64,000 nt of DNA from Spirosoma pollinicola (lineage in GTDB: Bacteria > Bacteroidota > Bacteroidia > Cytophagales > Spirosomataceae): positions 2,953,027 to 3,017,026 of the forward strand of contig NZ_CP025096.1 in NCBI RefSeq assembly GCF_002831565.1, in the 5' to 3' direction. Of this stretch, positions 14,515-21,590 are shown piece by piece. The translations under genes were made by a program, and so were the position numbers. Under the pieces are notes generated by a model that made no database searches, had not been told where the DNA came from, and saw only the letters and a list, made by a program, of their open reading frames with translations. Every line of letters begins with the position of its first letter. The stretch's first letter is position 1.

Positions 14515-15948
14515 ATGACTAAATTTGTCTTACTCCTGTTCCTCATCATGTCTTGCCTGGCAAAAGGGCAAGCACCGAAGCCTACCCGTCCCAATATTAT
14601 TTTCATTTTGGCCGATGATCTGGGTTTTGGGGATATAGGCGTTAATGGACAAAACCTCATCAAAACACCGGTCATTAATCGTATGGCGGCTGAGGGGATT
14701 CAGTTCAGGCAATTTTATGCGGGCACAACGGTATGTGCGCCCTCACGGTCGTCGCTCATGTCGGGACTACATACGGGGCATACGTACATACGGGGTAACA
14801 AAGAAGCACTTCCCGAAGGCCAGCAGCCCATTGCTGATTCGGTGGTAACGGTAGCCGAACTATTGAAACAGGCAGGTTATACAACAGCCGCATTCGGTAA
14901 ATGGGGACTGGGTCCCGTTGGCTCGGAAGGCGATCCAAACAAACAGGGTTTCGACCGATTTTATGGCTACAACTGCCAGTCACTGGCCCACCGCTATTAC
15001 CCCGATCATCTTTGGGACAACGAGAAGAAGGTGGTACTCCCGGCCAATAAAAACCTGACGCAAACGAATGAGTTCGGCCCTGATCTTATCCAGAAACAGG
15101 CCCTGAATTTTCTGGATACCCGCAAAAGCAAACAACCCTTCTTTTTATTTCTGCCCTACACGCTCCCCCACGCCGAACTAGTTCCGCCCACTGATAGCCT
15201 TTTTGCCTACTACAAAGGAAAATTCGCCGAAACGCCCTATATGGGTGCCAATTACGGGGCCAATGCCAAAACAGGTGGCTATGCTTCGCAAGGCTATCCG
15301 CATGCTGCCTATGCCGCTTTGGTATCGAGGCTTGACAGTTATGTAGGGCAGATACTAGCCAAATTGAAAGCCAATGGGCTTGATAAAAACACACTCGTTA
15401 TTTTCACGAGCGACAACGGCCCACACCGCGAAGGCGGTGGCGATCCAGCATTTTTCAATAGCAGTGGCGGTTTTCGTGGCATCAAACGCGACTTATATGA
15501 GGGCGGTATTCACGTACCGTTTATTGCCCGCTGGCCGGGCGTTATCAAACCCGGTACGCAGAGCGATTTCATTGGTGCCTTTTGGGATCTTCTACCCACT
15601 TTTACCGAATTAGCGGGCGCCAAAACGCCAACCCGTCTGGATGGTCTCTCGTTTGTACCTGCACTAACCGGCAAGGGAACGCAGAACCAACACGACTATC
15701 TCTACTGGGAATTTCATGAACAGGGTGGCAGGCAGGCCGTTCGGCAGGGGAACTGGAAAGCCGTACGCTTACAAGCCATGAGTGACCCTAACGGCCCGGT
15801 TGAGTTGTATGACCTCTCAAAAGACCCGGCAGAAACCCATGATATAGCCGCTAAAAACCAGGACAAGGTCAAACAGCTTAGCCAGTTCATGAACCAGTCT
15901 CATGTAGAATCACCTTTGTTTCCTTTTTCAAAACGGGAAAAGCAGTAG
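14515..15948 (+). CDS. Sulfatase (arylsulfatase A-like, S1 family)
   Basis: A 477-residue exported sulfatase: signal peptide MTKFVLLLFLIMSCLAKGQ, then PNIIFILADDLGFGDIGVNG, which supplies the metal-binding aspartates. The modification motif is C74-A-P-S-R78, in which the cysteine would be converted to formylglycine. GHTYIRGNKEALPEGQQP, GKWGLGPVG and FTSDNGPH further match the S1 sulfatase family. It would remove sulfate esters, probably from polysaccharides or glycoconjugates, in the periplasm. A cysteine-type site requires a formylglycine-generating or anaerobic maturase encoded elsewhere; none is in this window. Conceivably the signal peptide end (SCLAKG) could be read as a lipobox, but it lacks the usual preceding small residues. 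Confidence 0.92.
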   Translation: MTKFVLLLFLIMSCLAKGQAPKPTRPNIIFILADDLGFGDIGVNGQNLIKTPVINRMAAEGIQFRQFYAGTTVCAPSRSSLMSGLHTGHTYIRGNKEALPEGQQPIADSVVTVAELLKQAGYTTAAFGKWGLGPVGSEGDPNKQGFDRFYGYNCQSLAHRYYPDHLWDNEKKVVLPANKNLTQTNEFGPDLIQKQALNFLDTRKSKQPFFLFLPYTLPHAELVPPTDSLFAYYKGKFAETPYMGANYGANAKTGGYASQGYPHAAYAALVSRLDSYVGQILAKLKANGLDKNTLVIFTSDNGPHREGGGDPAFFNSSGGFRGIKRDLYEGGIHVPFIARWPGVIKPGTQSDFIGAFWDLLPTFTELAGAKTPTRLDGLSFVPALTGKGTQNQHDYLYWEFHEQGGRQAVRQGNWKAVRLQAMSDPNGPVELYDLSKDPAETHDIAAKNQDKVKQLSQFMNQSHVESPLFPFSKREKQ

Positions 15949-16056
15949 GCAACACCCGGTTAGAACGTACGGCCAGCATTAGCTATTCAAACTCTATAGA
16001 ATTAAGAAACCCGTAAAGACAACTGTACTCAATAGTGTCTTTATCAGGTTAGGGCC

Positions 16057-16064
16057 TATCTTTG
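16057..16064 (+). promoter_or_regulatory. Candidate -7 box (TATCTTTG) for pyrB
   Basis: TATCTTTG is an exact TAnnTTTG match, 25 nt before the pyrB ATG, which leaves a short leader of about 20 nt. No good -33 TTG is seen at the usual spacing. Confidence 0.45.
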
Positions 16065-16089
16065 CCCAATTTATAGTTATACTGCTCTC

Positions 16090-17013
16090 ATGGCCCAATC
16101 CCTTAGCGTCCGCCATTTGGTGGGTATCAAAGACCTGACCGAGTCTGACATTCAACTTATTCTGGATACGGCCGGGCAATTTAAAGAAGTCATAAACAGG
16201 CCAATCAAGAAAGTCCCATCGCTCCGTGATGTGACTATTGCCAACGTTTTTTTTGAAAATTCGACCCGTACCCGGCTCTCTTTTGAGCTGGCCGAGAAAC
16301 GATTATCGGCCGACGTCGTCAATTTTTCGGCTTCGGGCAGTTCGGTCAAGAAAGGCGAAACCCTGCTCGATACGGTCAACAATATTCTGGCCATGAAGGT
16401 CGATATGGTCGTGATGCGCCACAGTAGTCCCGGCGCTCCCCATTACCTCACCAAACACATAAAAGCCAATGTTGTCAATGCGGGCGACGGCACGCACGAG
16501 CACCCGACCCAGGCGCTTCTCGACTCGTTTTCGATTCGCGAAAAACTCGGTGATGTGGCCGGTAAACGCATCGCGATCATCGGCGATATTACGCACTCCC
16601 GCGTAGCTCTTTCCAATATTTTCTGCCTGCAAAAACAAGGGGCCGAGGTAATGGTTTGCGGCCCCAAAACGCTCATCCCCAAATACATCGTAGCGCTGGG
16701 TGTGAAAGTTAGCCACGATGTTCGGGCAGCACTAGCCTGGTGTGATGTGGCCAACGTGCTGCGTATTCAGTTGGAACGGCAACAAATCAAATATTTCCCA
16801 TCGCTACGCGAATATTCCCTGTACTTCGGCATTTCCAAACAGATGCTCGACGACCTCGACAGGCCCATCGTTCTGATGCACCCCGGCCCCATAAACCGGG
16901 GCGTAGAGCTAACATCCGATGCCGCCGACTCATCGCATTCCATCATTTTGGATCAGGTCGAAAACGGCGTTGCTGTTCGTATGGCGGTGCTGTATTTGCT
17001 GGCGCAGTTGTAA
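16090..17013 (+). CDS. pyrB: Aspartate carbamoyltransferase catalytic subunit
   Basis: A 307-residue, full-length catalytic chain. It makes N-carbamoyl-L-aspartate from carbamoyl phosphate and aspartate, the second step of pyrimidine synthesis, in the cytoplasm. The carbamoyl-phosphate loop is FFENSTRTRLSFE with S58-T-R-T-R62. It is followed by the SSVKKGE lysine loop (near 84-90), MRHSSPGAPH, HPTQALLDSF and the aspartate-binding HPGPINRGVE near the C-terminus. No pyrI regulatory gene is adjacent, which is common when the catalytic trimer works with other partners or alone. The gene is followed by a long palindrome beginning 3 nt after its stop. Confidence 0.97.
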   Translation: MAQSLSVRHLVGIKDLTESDIQLILDTAGQFKEVINRPIKKVPSLRDVTIANVFFENSTRTRLSFELAEKRLSADVVNFSASGSSVKKGETLLDTVNNILAMKVDMVVMRHSSPGAPHYLTKHIKANVVNAGDGTHEHPTQALLDSFSIREKLGDVAGKRIAIIGDITHSRVALSNIFCLQKQGAEVMVCGPKTLIPKYIVALGVKVSHDVRAALAWCDVANVLRIQLERQQIKYFPSLREYSLYFGISKQMLDDLDRPIVLMHPGPINRGVELTSDAADSSHSIILDQVENGVAVRMAVLYLLAQL

Positions 17014-17016
17014 GGT

Positions 17017-17099
17017 AGGTGAAGTGTGCTTTTAAGCGCTATTAAACGCCATATCTTGAAGATATGGCGTTTAATAGCGCTTAAAAGCACACTTCACCT
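17017..17099. repeat. 83-nt perfect palindrome (41-bp arms)
   Basis: Arms 17017-17057 and 17059-17099 are exact reverse complements around a single central base at 17058. The inner 15 bp (TAAACGCCATATCTT) is shared with the palindrome at 18923-19015, while the outer 26 bp is unrelated to it. It lies directly after the pyrB stop and has no U-tract. Confidence 0.97.
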
Positions 17100-17133
17100 G
17101 ACAGCTCCTAACCGGTATAATACATTTTCTCGT

Positions 17134-17141
17134 TATATTTG
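17134..17141 (+). promoter_or_regulatory. Candidate -7 box (TATATTTG)
   Basis: Exact TAnnTTTG match, 20 nt before the ATG at 17162. There is no clear -33 element. Confidence 0.4.
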
Positions 17142-17161
17142 ATAAAACAGATTTGCCGCTA

Positions 17162-17740
17162 ATGGAACAGGAACTTCGAACGATACATCCTCCCCGCTTC
17201 CGGGAATTCGACGATGACTTTTTCTTCGCTCTTTGCCAGGCCAACGAAATGACGAAGTTGGAGCGCGATGCCAACGGAAATATTATCCTTATGCCTCCCA
17301 CCGGATCAGAAACAGGACGCTACAACGCCGAAATAGCTATTGAAATAGGAATATGGAACCGCCGGATGAAACTTGGTTACGTCTTCGATTCCTCTACTGG
17401 CTTCAAACTACCGAACTCAGCGGTACGATCACCCGATGTTGCCTGGCTTAGCCGCCAGCGCTGGGACACCATACCTGAAACAGACCGCCAGGGGTTTGCG
17501 CCACTTTGCCCGGATTTCGTGATTGAAATTCGCTCGAAGAGTGATGATTTGAAAGAATTAAAAGAAAAAATGGAGGAGTATCGAAATAACAGCTGCCGAC
17601 TTGGCTGGCTGATTGACCGAGCCGGGAAACAGGTACTCATCTACCGGGAAAATGGCTCCATTGAGATTAAACAAGGTCTAGAAATCAACTTATCCGGCGA
17701 AGACGTTCTACAGGATTTTACAGTACAAATTGAGCTGTAA
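17162..17740 (+). CDS. Uma2 family (DUF820) PD-(D/E)XK-fold protein
   Basis: A 192-residue protein of the Uma2/DUF820 family. Recognisable parts: the N-terminal FREFDDDFFFALCQ segment, NIILMPPTGSETGRYN, AVRSPDVAWLS with P91-D92, then CPDFVIEIRSKSD with E122, and GWLIDRAGKQVLIY. This is the fold of restriction-like endonucleases, and the acidic residues of the expected active site are present. The biological role of Uma2 proteins, which are abundant in cyanobacteria and some Bacteroidota, is not settled. The ATG at 17162 is used; an in-frame TTG 9 nt upstream is possible. It stands between pyrB and the VWA gene without obvious functional linkage. Confidence 0.85.
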   Translation: MEQELRTIHPPRFREFDDDFFFALCQANEMTKLERDANGNIILMPPTGSETGRYNAEIAIEIGIWNRRMKLGYVFDSSTGFKLPNSAVRSPDVAWLSRQRWDTIPETDRQGFAPLCPDFVIEIRSKSDDLKELKEKMEEYRNNSCRLGWLIDRAGKQVLIYRENGSIEIKQGLEINLSGEDVLQDFTVQIEL

Positions 17741-17818
17741 GCAGACCGAACAAATCCTTGAAACGCGCTGTTCTTGACATACAGGTTCTGGCTTCACGAC
17801 TACTCACTTACTGACAAT

Positions 17819-18922
17819 ATGAAAGGCTTTCAATTTTCTGATTATGTACCGCCCGAGCAGAAAGAAGGCAGTAACTTCGATAAACTGCTCAATATTTTCC
17901 AGCAGCTGCTCCTGCTAACATCCGGCGATGTAGAGCAGGCAATGGCCTGGATGAGTCAGCTAGACCGGCAATATGGCCTCACCGACGATAAATACGGCAT
18001 CGGCAATTTCTTCGACGACCTTAAAGAAAAAGGTTATTTGACGGAAGAGAATCAGGAAGGCAAAATCTCGATGACGGCCAAAAGCGAACAAACGATTCGT
18101 CGGAGTGCGCTCGAAGAGATTTTCGGAAAACTTAAGCGCTCGAAATCAGGTGGCAATCATAAGACACCTTATACCGGAACGGGCGATGAGTTGAGCAGTG
18201 ATCTTCGCTCCTATCAGTTTGGCGATTCGCTGGAGCAGATTTCCATGACCGAATCCATCAAAAATGCGCAGATTAACAGCGGTGTAGAGGAGTTCAGGCT
18301 CATGGAGCGTGACCTTGAGGTGACGGAAAAGGAGCAAAAGACGCAAACCTCTACCGTGCTGATGATCGACATTAGCCACTCAATGATTCTGTATGGCGAA
18401 GACCGTATTACACCCGCTAAAAAGGTGGCACTGGCGCTGGTTGAACTGATCAAAATGAAGTATCCCAAAGACACTCTCGACATTGTGGTCTTTGGCAACG
18501 ATGCCTGGCAGATTCAGGCCAAGGAGCTTCCGTACCTGGAAGTTGGCCCCTATCACACCAATACGGTGGCCGGACTTGAACTGGCGATGGACTTGCTGCG
18601 TCGGCGCAAGAACAAGAATAAACAGATTTTCATGATCACCGATGGCAAGCCGACTTGCCTGAAAGAAGGTATTAAATACTATAAGAACTCATTCGGGCTT
18701 GACCGAAAAGTTGTGAGCAAAACCCTCACGCTGGCAGCACAGGCACGTCGGCTGGAGATTCCTATCACGACATTTATGATTGCCTCCGATCCCTATCTGA
18801 AGCAGTTTGTGCAGGAGTTCACCAAGGTCAACAATGGCCGGGCTTACTACAGCGGGTTGCAGGGACTAGGCAACATGATGTTTGAGGATTTCCAGCGAAA
18901 CCGCAGAAAGAATATTAAATAG
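17819..18922 (+). CDS. VWA domain protein (partner of MoxR/ChlI-type ATPase)
   Basis: A 367-residue protein with a helical N-terminal half and a von Willebrand factor A domain from about residue 178. The metal-ion-dependent adhesion site is present: D184-I-S186-H-S188, with a later TVAGLELAM threonine/acidic region and ITDGKPT. The N-terminus begins MKGFQFSDYVPPEQK. Such cytoplasmic VWA proteins usually work with an AAA+ ATPase of the MoxR/magnesium chelatase ChlI type, as ChlD works with ChlI, to insert metals or remodel complexes. A suitable ATPase is encoded 2.7 kb away (21591-23123), on the opposite strand. The ATG at 17819 is chosen because upstream in-frame codons read through non-conserved sequence from a TTG. 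Confidence 0.88.
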   Translation: MKGFQFSDYVPPEQKEGSNFDKLLNIFQQLLLLTSGDVEQAMAWMSQLDRQYGLTDDKYGIGNFFDDLKEKGYLTEENQEGKISMTAKSEQTIRRSALEEIFGKLKRSKSGGNHKTPYTGTGDELSSDLRSYQFGDSLEQISMTESIKNAQINSGVEEFRLMERDLEVTEKEQKTQTSTVLMIDISHSMILYGEDRITPAKKVALALVELIKMKYPKDTLDIVVFGNDAWQIQAKELPYLEVGPYHTNTVAGLELAMDLLRRRKNKNKQIFMITDGKPTCLKEGIKYYKNSFGLDRKVVSKTLTLAAQARRLEIPITTFMIASDPYLKQFVQEFTKVNNGRAYYSGLQGLGNMMFEDFQRNRRKNIK

Positions 18923-19015
18923 AATTGTGTTTGTTAAGGGTTGACGGATAGTATAAACGCCATATCTTCAAGATATGGCGTTTATACTATCCGTCAACCC
19001 TTAACAAACACAATT
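18923..19015. repeat. 93-nt perfect palindrome (46-bp arms)
   Basis: Arms 18923-18968 and 18970-19015 are exact reverse complements around the single base 18969. The element begins at the base after the VWA stop codon and ends 6 nt before the next start codon. The inner 15 bp (TAAACGCCATATCTT) equals that of the palindrome at 17017-17099; the outer 31 bp differs. There is no U-tract. Confidence 0.97.
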
Positions 19016-19021
19016 GACCAA

Positions 19022-19705
19022 ATGATGACTTTTGCCGATAAAGCCATTGCTTATTACAACTCGTTAGCCGCTCCGGCTAATCTGCCGCCCGATATTGGTG
19101 TCATAAATCCATACCAACGGCCCGACGTAAAAGGCATTGTCAGTGATTTTTACACCCGTTTTTTCTCCGACAATAGTCCGCGCGTTTTTGTATTGGGTAT
19201 AAATCCTGGTCGGTTTGGTGCAGGCGTAACGGGTATTTCATTTACAACTCCTCAGAATCTGCGTCGATACTGCGCCATTGACAACGACCTGCGCGATACC
19301 CCTGAGTTATCAAGTCGGTTTATCTACAAGGTCGTCGACGCGTTTGGCGGGGCGAAGGCATTTTACAGCCAATTTTTCCTGACGTCTTTGTTTCCCCTGG
19401 CCTTGACCAAAGCCGGGAAAAACTATAATTTCTACGACGACCGCGCCACTACTGAAGCCTTATGGCCTGCTATTAACCAAACGGTACAAACCCAGCTTAT
19501 TTTTGGCTACAACAGACATGTAGCGGTCTGTCTGGGGCGTAAAAACGAAACGTATCTGCGCCGACTGAACGATCAGCAGGGCTTTTTTGACCGCATCGTT
19601 ACCCTTGACCATCCGCGTTATATTTTGCAGTATAAATCAAAGTCGATGCCCATGTATCTGGAACAATATATTACTACGCTCCATGAGTGCATAGAAGGTC
19701 AATAA
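19022..19705 (+). CDS. SMUG2-type uracil-DNA glycosylase family protein
   Basis: A 227-residue protein of the SMUG2 (DUF4918) group within the uracil-DNA glycosylase superfamily. The conserved active-site stretch is VLGINPGRFGAGVTG (about residues 57-71), followed by FTTPQNLRRYC; later FGYNRHVAVCLGRKNETY and LDHPRYI mark the C-terminal catalytic loop region. It probably removes uracil or another deaminated base from DNA. The frame is open upstream to 18941, but the 27 extra codons would all come from the palindrome. I therefore use the ATG at 19022; a second ATG follows at once. Confidence 0.87.
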   Translation: MMTFADKAIAYYNSLAAPANLPPDIGVINPYQRPDVKGIVSDFYTRFFSDNSPRVFVLGINPGRFGAGVTGISFTTPQNLRRYCAIDNDLRDTPELSSRFIYKVVDAFGGAKAFYSQFFLTSLFPLALTKAGKNYNFYDDRATTEALWPAINQTVQTQLIFGYNRHVAVCLGRKNETYLRRLNDQQGFFDRIVTLDHPRYILQYKSKSMPMYLEQYITTLHECIEGQ

Positions 19706-19743
19706 AAAAGCGGATGCTGGCCAGCATCCGCTTTTTTATTGAC
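19698..19743. terminator. 46-nt perfect palindrome, bidirectional terminator
   Basis: Bases 19698-19720 are the exact reverse complement of 19721-19743 with no spacer. The stem has AAAAAA and TTTTTT tracts around a GC core (GCGGATGCTGG), so it works as a terminator in both directions between the converging genes ending at 19705 and 19755. The stop codon of the SMUG2 gene lies inside the left arm. Confidence 0.9.
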
Positions 19744-19754
19744 AACTCAAGCTA

Positions 19755-20291
19755 TTACACCTTTGTCAGCTCCAGGGTAACTGTATAGGTTTCCTCTTTA
19801 CCATCTCCGTCAAAATCTTCTTTATCCGGACCGGATAGCTTCAATGTGTTGCCACTAATAACGGTGTCATAAACCGTTACATCGGTACCGCTGGTCAGTG
19901 TTAGTTTTGTGCCGTCCAGTTTCCAGGTCGAGTTATCTTCAACCGGATTTACATCGGTCGATGTTGTGCATTTTGCACCCGGCGTTCCGGTAACCTTTCC
20001 ATTGGCGTTGAATATGATGGTTGTGCCCGTCAAACAGTCTACCAGATCAGTACCAAGTCCATTCGGTAATGATTTAAAATAAGCCAGCAAATCTGTATTT
20101 TTCTGACCGGTCCCCAAAAAATCAACGCCAGGGTCAATCTTGTAACCCGATATTTTCCAGCCCCCCTGAATGGACGATGAGGTTGCCGGTGTTACCGTAT
20201 CATCACTACCTTTTTTACAGCTTCCGAACCAGAGTGGCATCGCCAGGACCAATACCCAGGCAAATGTGTGGACCCAATTTTTGTTTTTCAT
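19755..20291 (-). CDS. Lipocalin-like lipoprotein
   Basis: A 178-residue predicted lipoprotein. The signal peptide ends in WFGSC with the lipidated cysteine at residue 25. After a short Thr/Ser linker comes a beta-rich domain (GGWKISGYKIDPG, TIIFNANGKVTG, STWKLDGTKLTL, TYTVTLELTKV) of the lipocalin-like type common in Bacteroidota. The function is unknown. It is a paralogue of the next gene upstream (20498-21007): both share the WFGSCK lipobox, a KI(S)xxxIDP segment and a C-terminal YTxxLxLTK ending. This points to an old tandem duplication. Confidence 0.8.
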   Translation of the reverse strand: MKNKNWVHTFAWVLVLAMPLWFGSCKKGSDDTVTPATSSSIQGGWKISGYKIDPGVDFLGTGQKNTDLLAYFKSLPNGLGTDLVDCLTGTTIIFNANGKVTGTPGAKCTTSTDVNPVEDNSTWKLDGTKLTLTSGTDVTVYDTVISGNTLKLSGPDKEDFDGDGKEETYTVTLELTKV

Positions 20292-20451
20292 TGTCTATCG
20301 TGTGTTAATAGTTTGGTCAAAACTATTTTACATCCAGACATTACCAGTCAAGTGTTGAGCTAACGGTTCACGGTTGTTCATAAACGGTCATTGATGTTAT
20401 GTTCAACTTCTGTTAACGTTACTCTATAAACACGGGCGACCGCCCATAAAA

Positions 20452-20479
20452 AAAACCAGCTTATTATTAAGCTGGTTTT
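20452..20479 (-). terminator. Rho-independent terminator
   Basis: A 12-bp perfect stem (20452-20463 with 20468-20479, 4-nt loop) followed on the minus strand by a run of eight T. It terminates the lipoprotein gene ending at 20498. Confidence 0.85.
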
Positions 20480-20497
20480 CCAGATTGCACCTGTATT

Positions 20498-21007
20498 TTA
20501 CTGTTTCGTTAAATTCATCGTGTACGTATATATTGTAGCGCTTGGAACCGGATAATTTAAGGTTCCCTGCCACTGTAATCCCAGGATGGTTCCTGTGCTA
20601 AGTACAGTATATTCTGTTTTAGTACCGTCTCCTTTCGTGATTGTCAATTTGTTGCCACTCTGTGTCCATTTGCTGGTTGCATCAATCCCGGTAAACGTGC
20701 TAACCGGTACGGGAAGGCTCTGACAGGAAGATGGATTATCGGTTGTGGCATCACCGCCGGTTTTGAAGGTTATAGTAATGTCATTTAAACAGGTAGAGTT
20801 ATTGAAAAACAATTTAGAAGCCGCTACCACATCGGTATATAAACCAAGTGCTTTGGGGTCGATCGTAAGCGCGCTGATTTTGTAACTACCTTCCACCGTT
20901 GTTGTCGCTACTACTGGGTTATCGTCATTCTTGCAGCTTCCGAACCATATGGGTATAGCGATTACTATTGCCCAGGCGAACAGGCGTGATGAACGTAAAT
21001 TTTTCAT
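20498..21007 (-). CDS. Lipocalin-like lipoprotein, paralogue
   Basis: A 169-residue predicted lipoprotein with lipobox IWFGSC (cysteine 25) and a beta-rich body: EGSYKISALTIDP, DITITFKTGGDATTD, SKWTQSGNKLTITKGDG and a final YTYTMNLTKQ. It has the same plan as its neighbour at 19755-20291, though the two have diverged considerably. It is probably anchored in the outer or inner membrane, facing the periplasm. No enzymatic residues are evident and the role is unknown. Each of the two genes has its own terminator, so they may be expressed separately. Confidence 0.8.
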   Translation of the reverse strand: MKNLRSSRLFAWAIVIAIPIWFGSCKNDDNPVVATTTVEGSYKISALTIDPKALGLYTDVVAASKLFFNNSTCLNDITITFKTGGDATTDNPSSCQSLPVPVSTFTGIDATSKWTQSGNKLTITKGDGTKTEYTVLSTGTILGLQWQGTLNYPVPSATIYTYTMNLTKQ

Positions 21008-21140
21008 TTGTTTCTGGTTGTAAGTTGTTATTAACTACGTGATGCCATAATTTGGCTTACAAATAAAGAGAGTTCCGTCTTAGATTGCGTGGATTCTACC
21101 TATAATTTACTGACGCCCTATCATTTTACACCCTCATCTC

Positions 21141-21461
21141 ATGCTCGTAACTACTACCTCTAACATTGAAGGCAAGCACATCACAAAATATGTGGGCTTG
21201 GTCAACGGAGAGGCCATTATTGGCGCCAACCTTGTCAAAGATTTTTTCACATCAATCAAAGATGTAGTTGGTGGTCATTCGGGGGCTTATGTGCAGGCAC
21301 TGCGCGAAGCGAAAAGTATTGCGCTCAAAGAAATGATCGATCAGGCTACCCGCCTGGGTGCCACCGCCGTTATTGGGGTTGATCTGGATTACCAGACCAT
21401 TGGCGGCAATGGTGCGATGCTCATGGTAAGTGCCAACGGCACAGCGGTGGTTATTGAGTAA
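21141..21461 (+). CDS. YbjQ family (UPF0145) protein
   Basis: A 106-residue protein matching the YbjQ/UPF0145 family over its full length. It has TTSNIEGKHITKYVGLVNGEA at the N-terminus in pieces, then GGHSGAYVQALREAKSIALKEM, and ATAVIGVDLDYQTIGG. The family forms ring-like oligomers and was annotated as putative heavy-metal binding on weak grounds; its role is not established. It is a single gene with its own terminator at 21512-21559. Confidence 0.9.
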   Translation: MLVTTTSNIEGKHITKYVGLVNGEAIIGANLVKDFFTSIKDVVGGHSGAYVQALREAKSIALKEMIDQATRLGATAVIGVDLDYQTIGGNGAMLMVSANGTAVVIE

Positions 21462-21511
21462 AGCAATTATATTGAGCTAACCACCAAAAAAAAGGCGCAT
21501 TTATTTTCATA

Positions 21512-21559
21512 AAAAAAGGTGTTCGAGATGGCTTACGCAGCCTTTCGAACACCTTTTTT
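21512..21559. terminator. Bidirectional terminator hairpin
   Basis: Arms AAAAAAGGTGTTCGAG (21512-21527) and TTCGAACACCTTTTTT (21544-21559) pair over 15 bp with A and T tracts. It lies between the converging genes ending at 21461 and 21591. Confidence 0.88.
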
Positions 21560-21590
21560 ACGAAGCGTACTTTCTGTTACTTACGATACC

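Noticed and set aside
17017..19015. The two shared-core palindromes considered as the ends of one transposon
   Set aside because: Each is a complete palindrome by itself, their outer arms differ, no transposase lies between them, and I see no target-site duplication.
18941..19021. Upstream extension of the SMUG2 gene
   Set aside because: All 27 extra codons come from the 93-nt palindrome. The family motif set is complete from the ATG at 19022.
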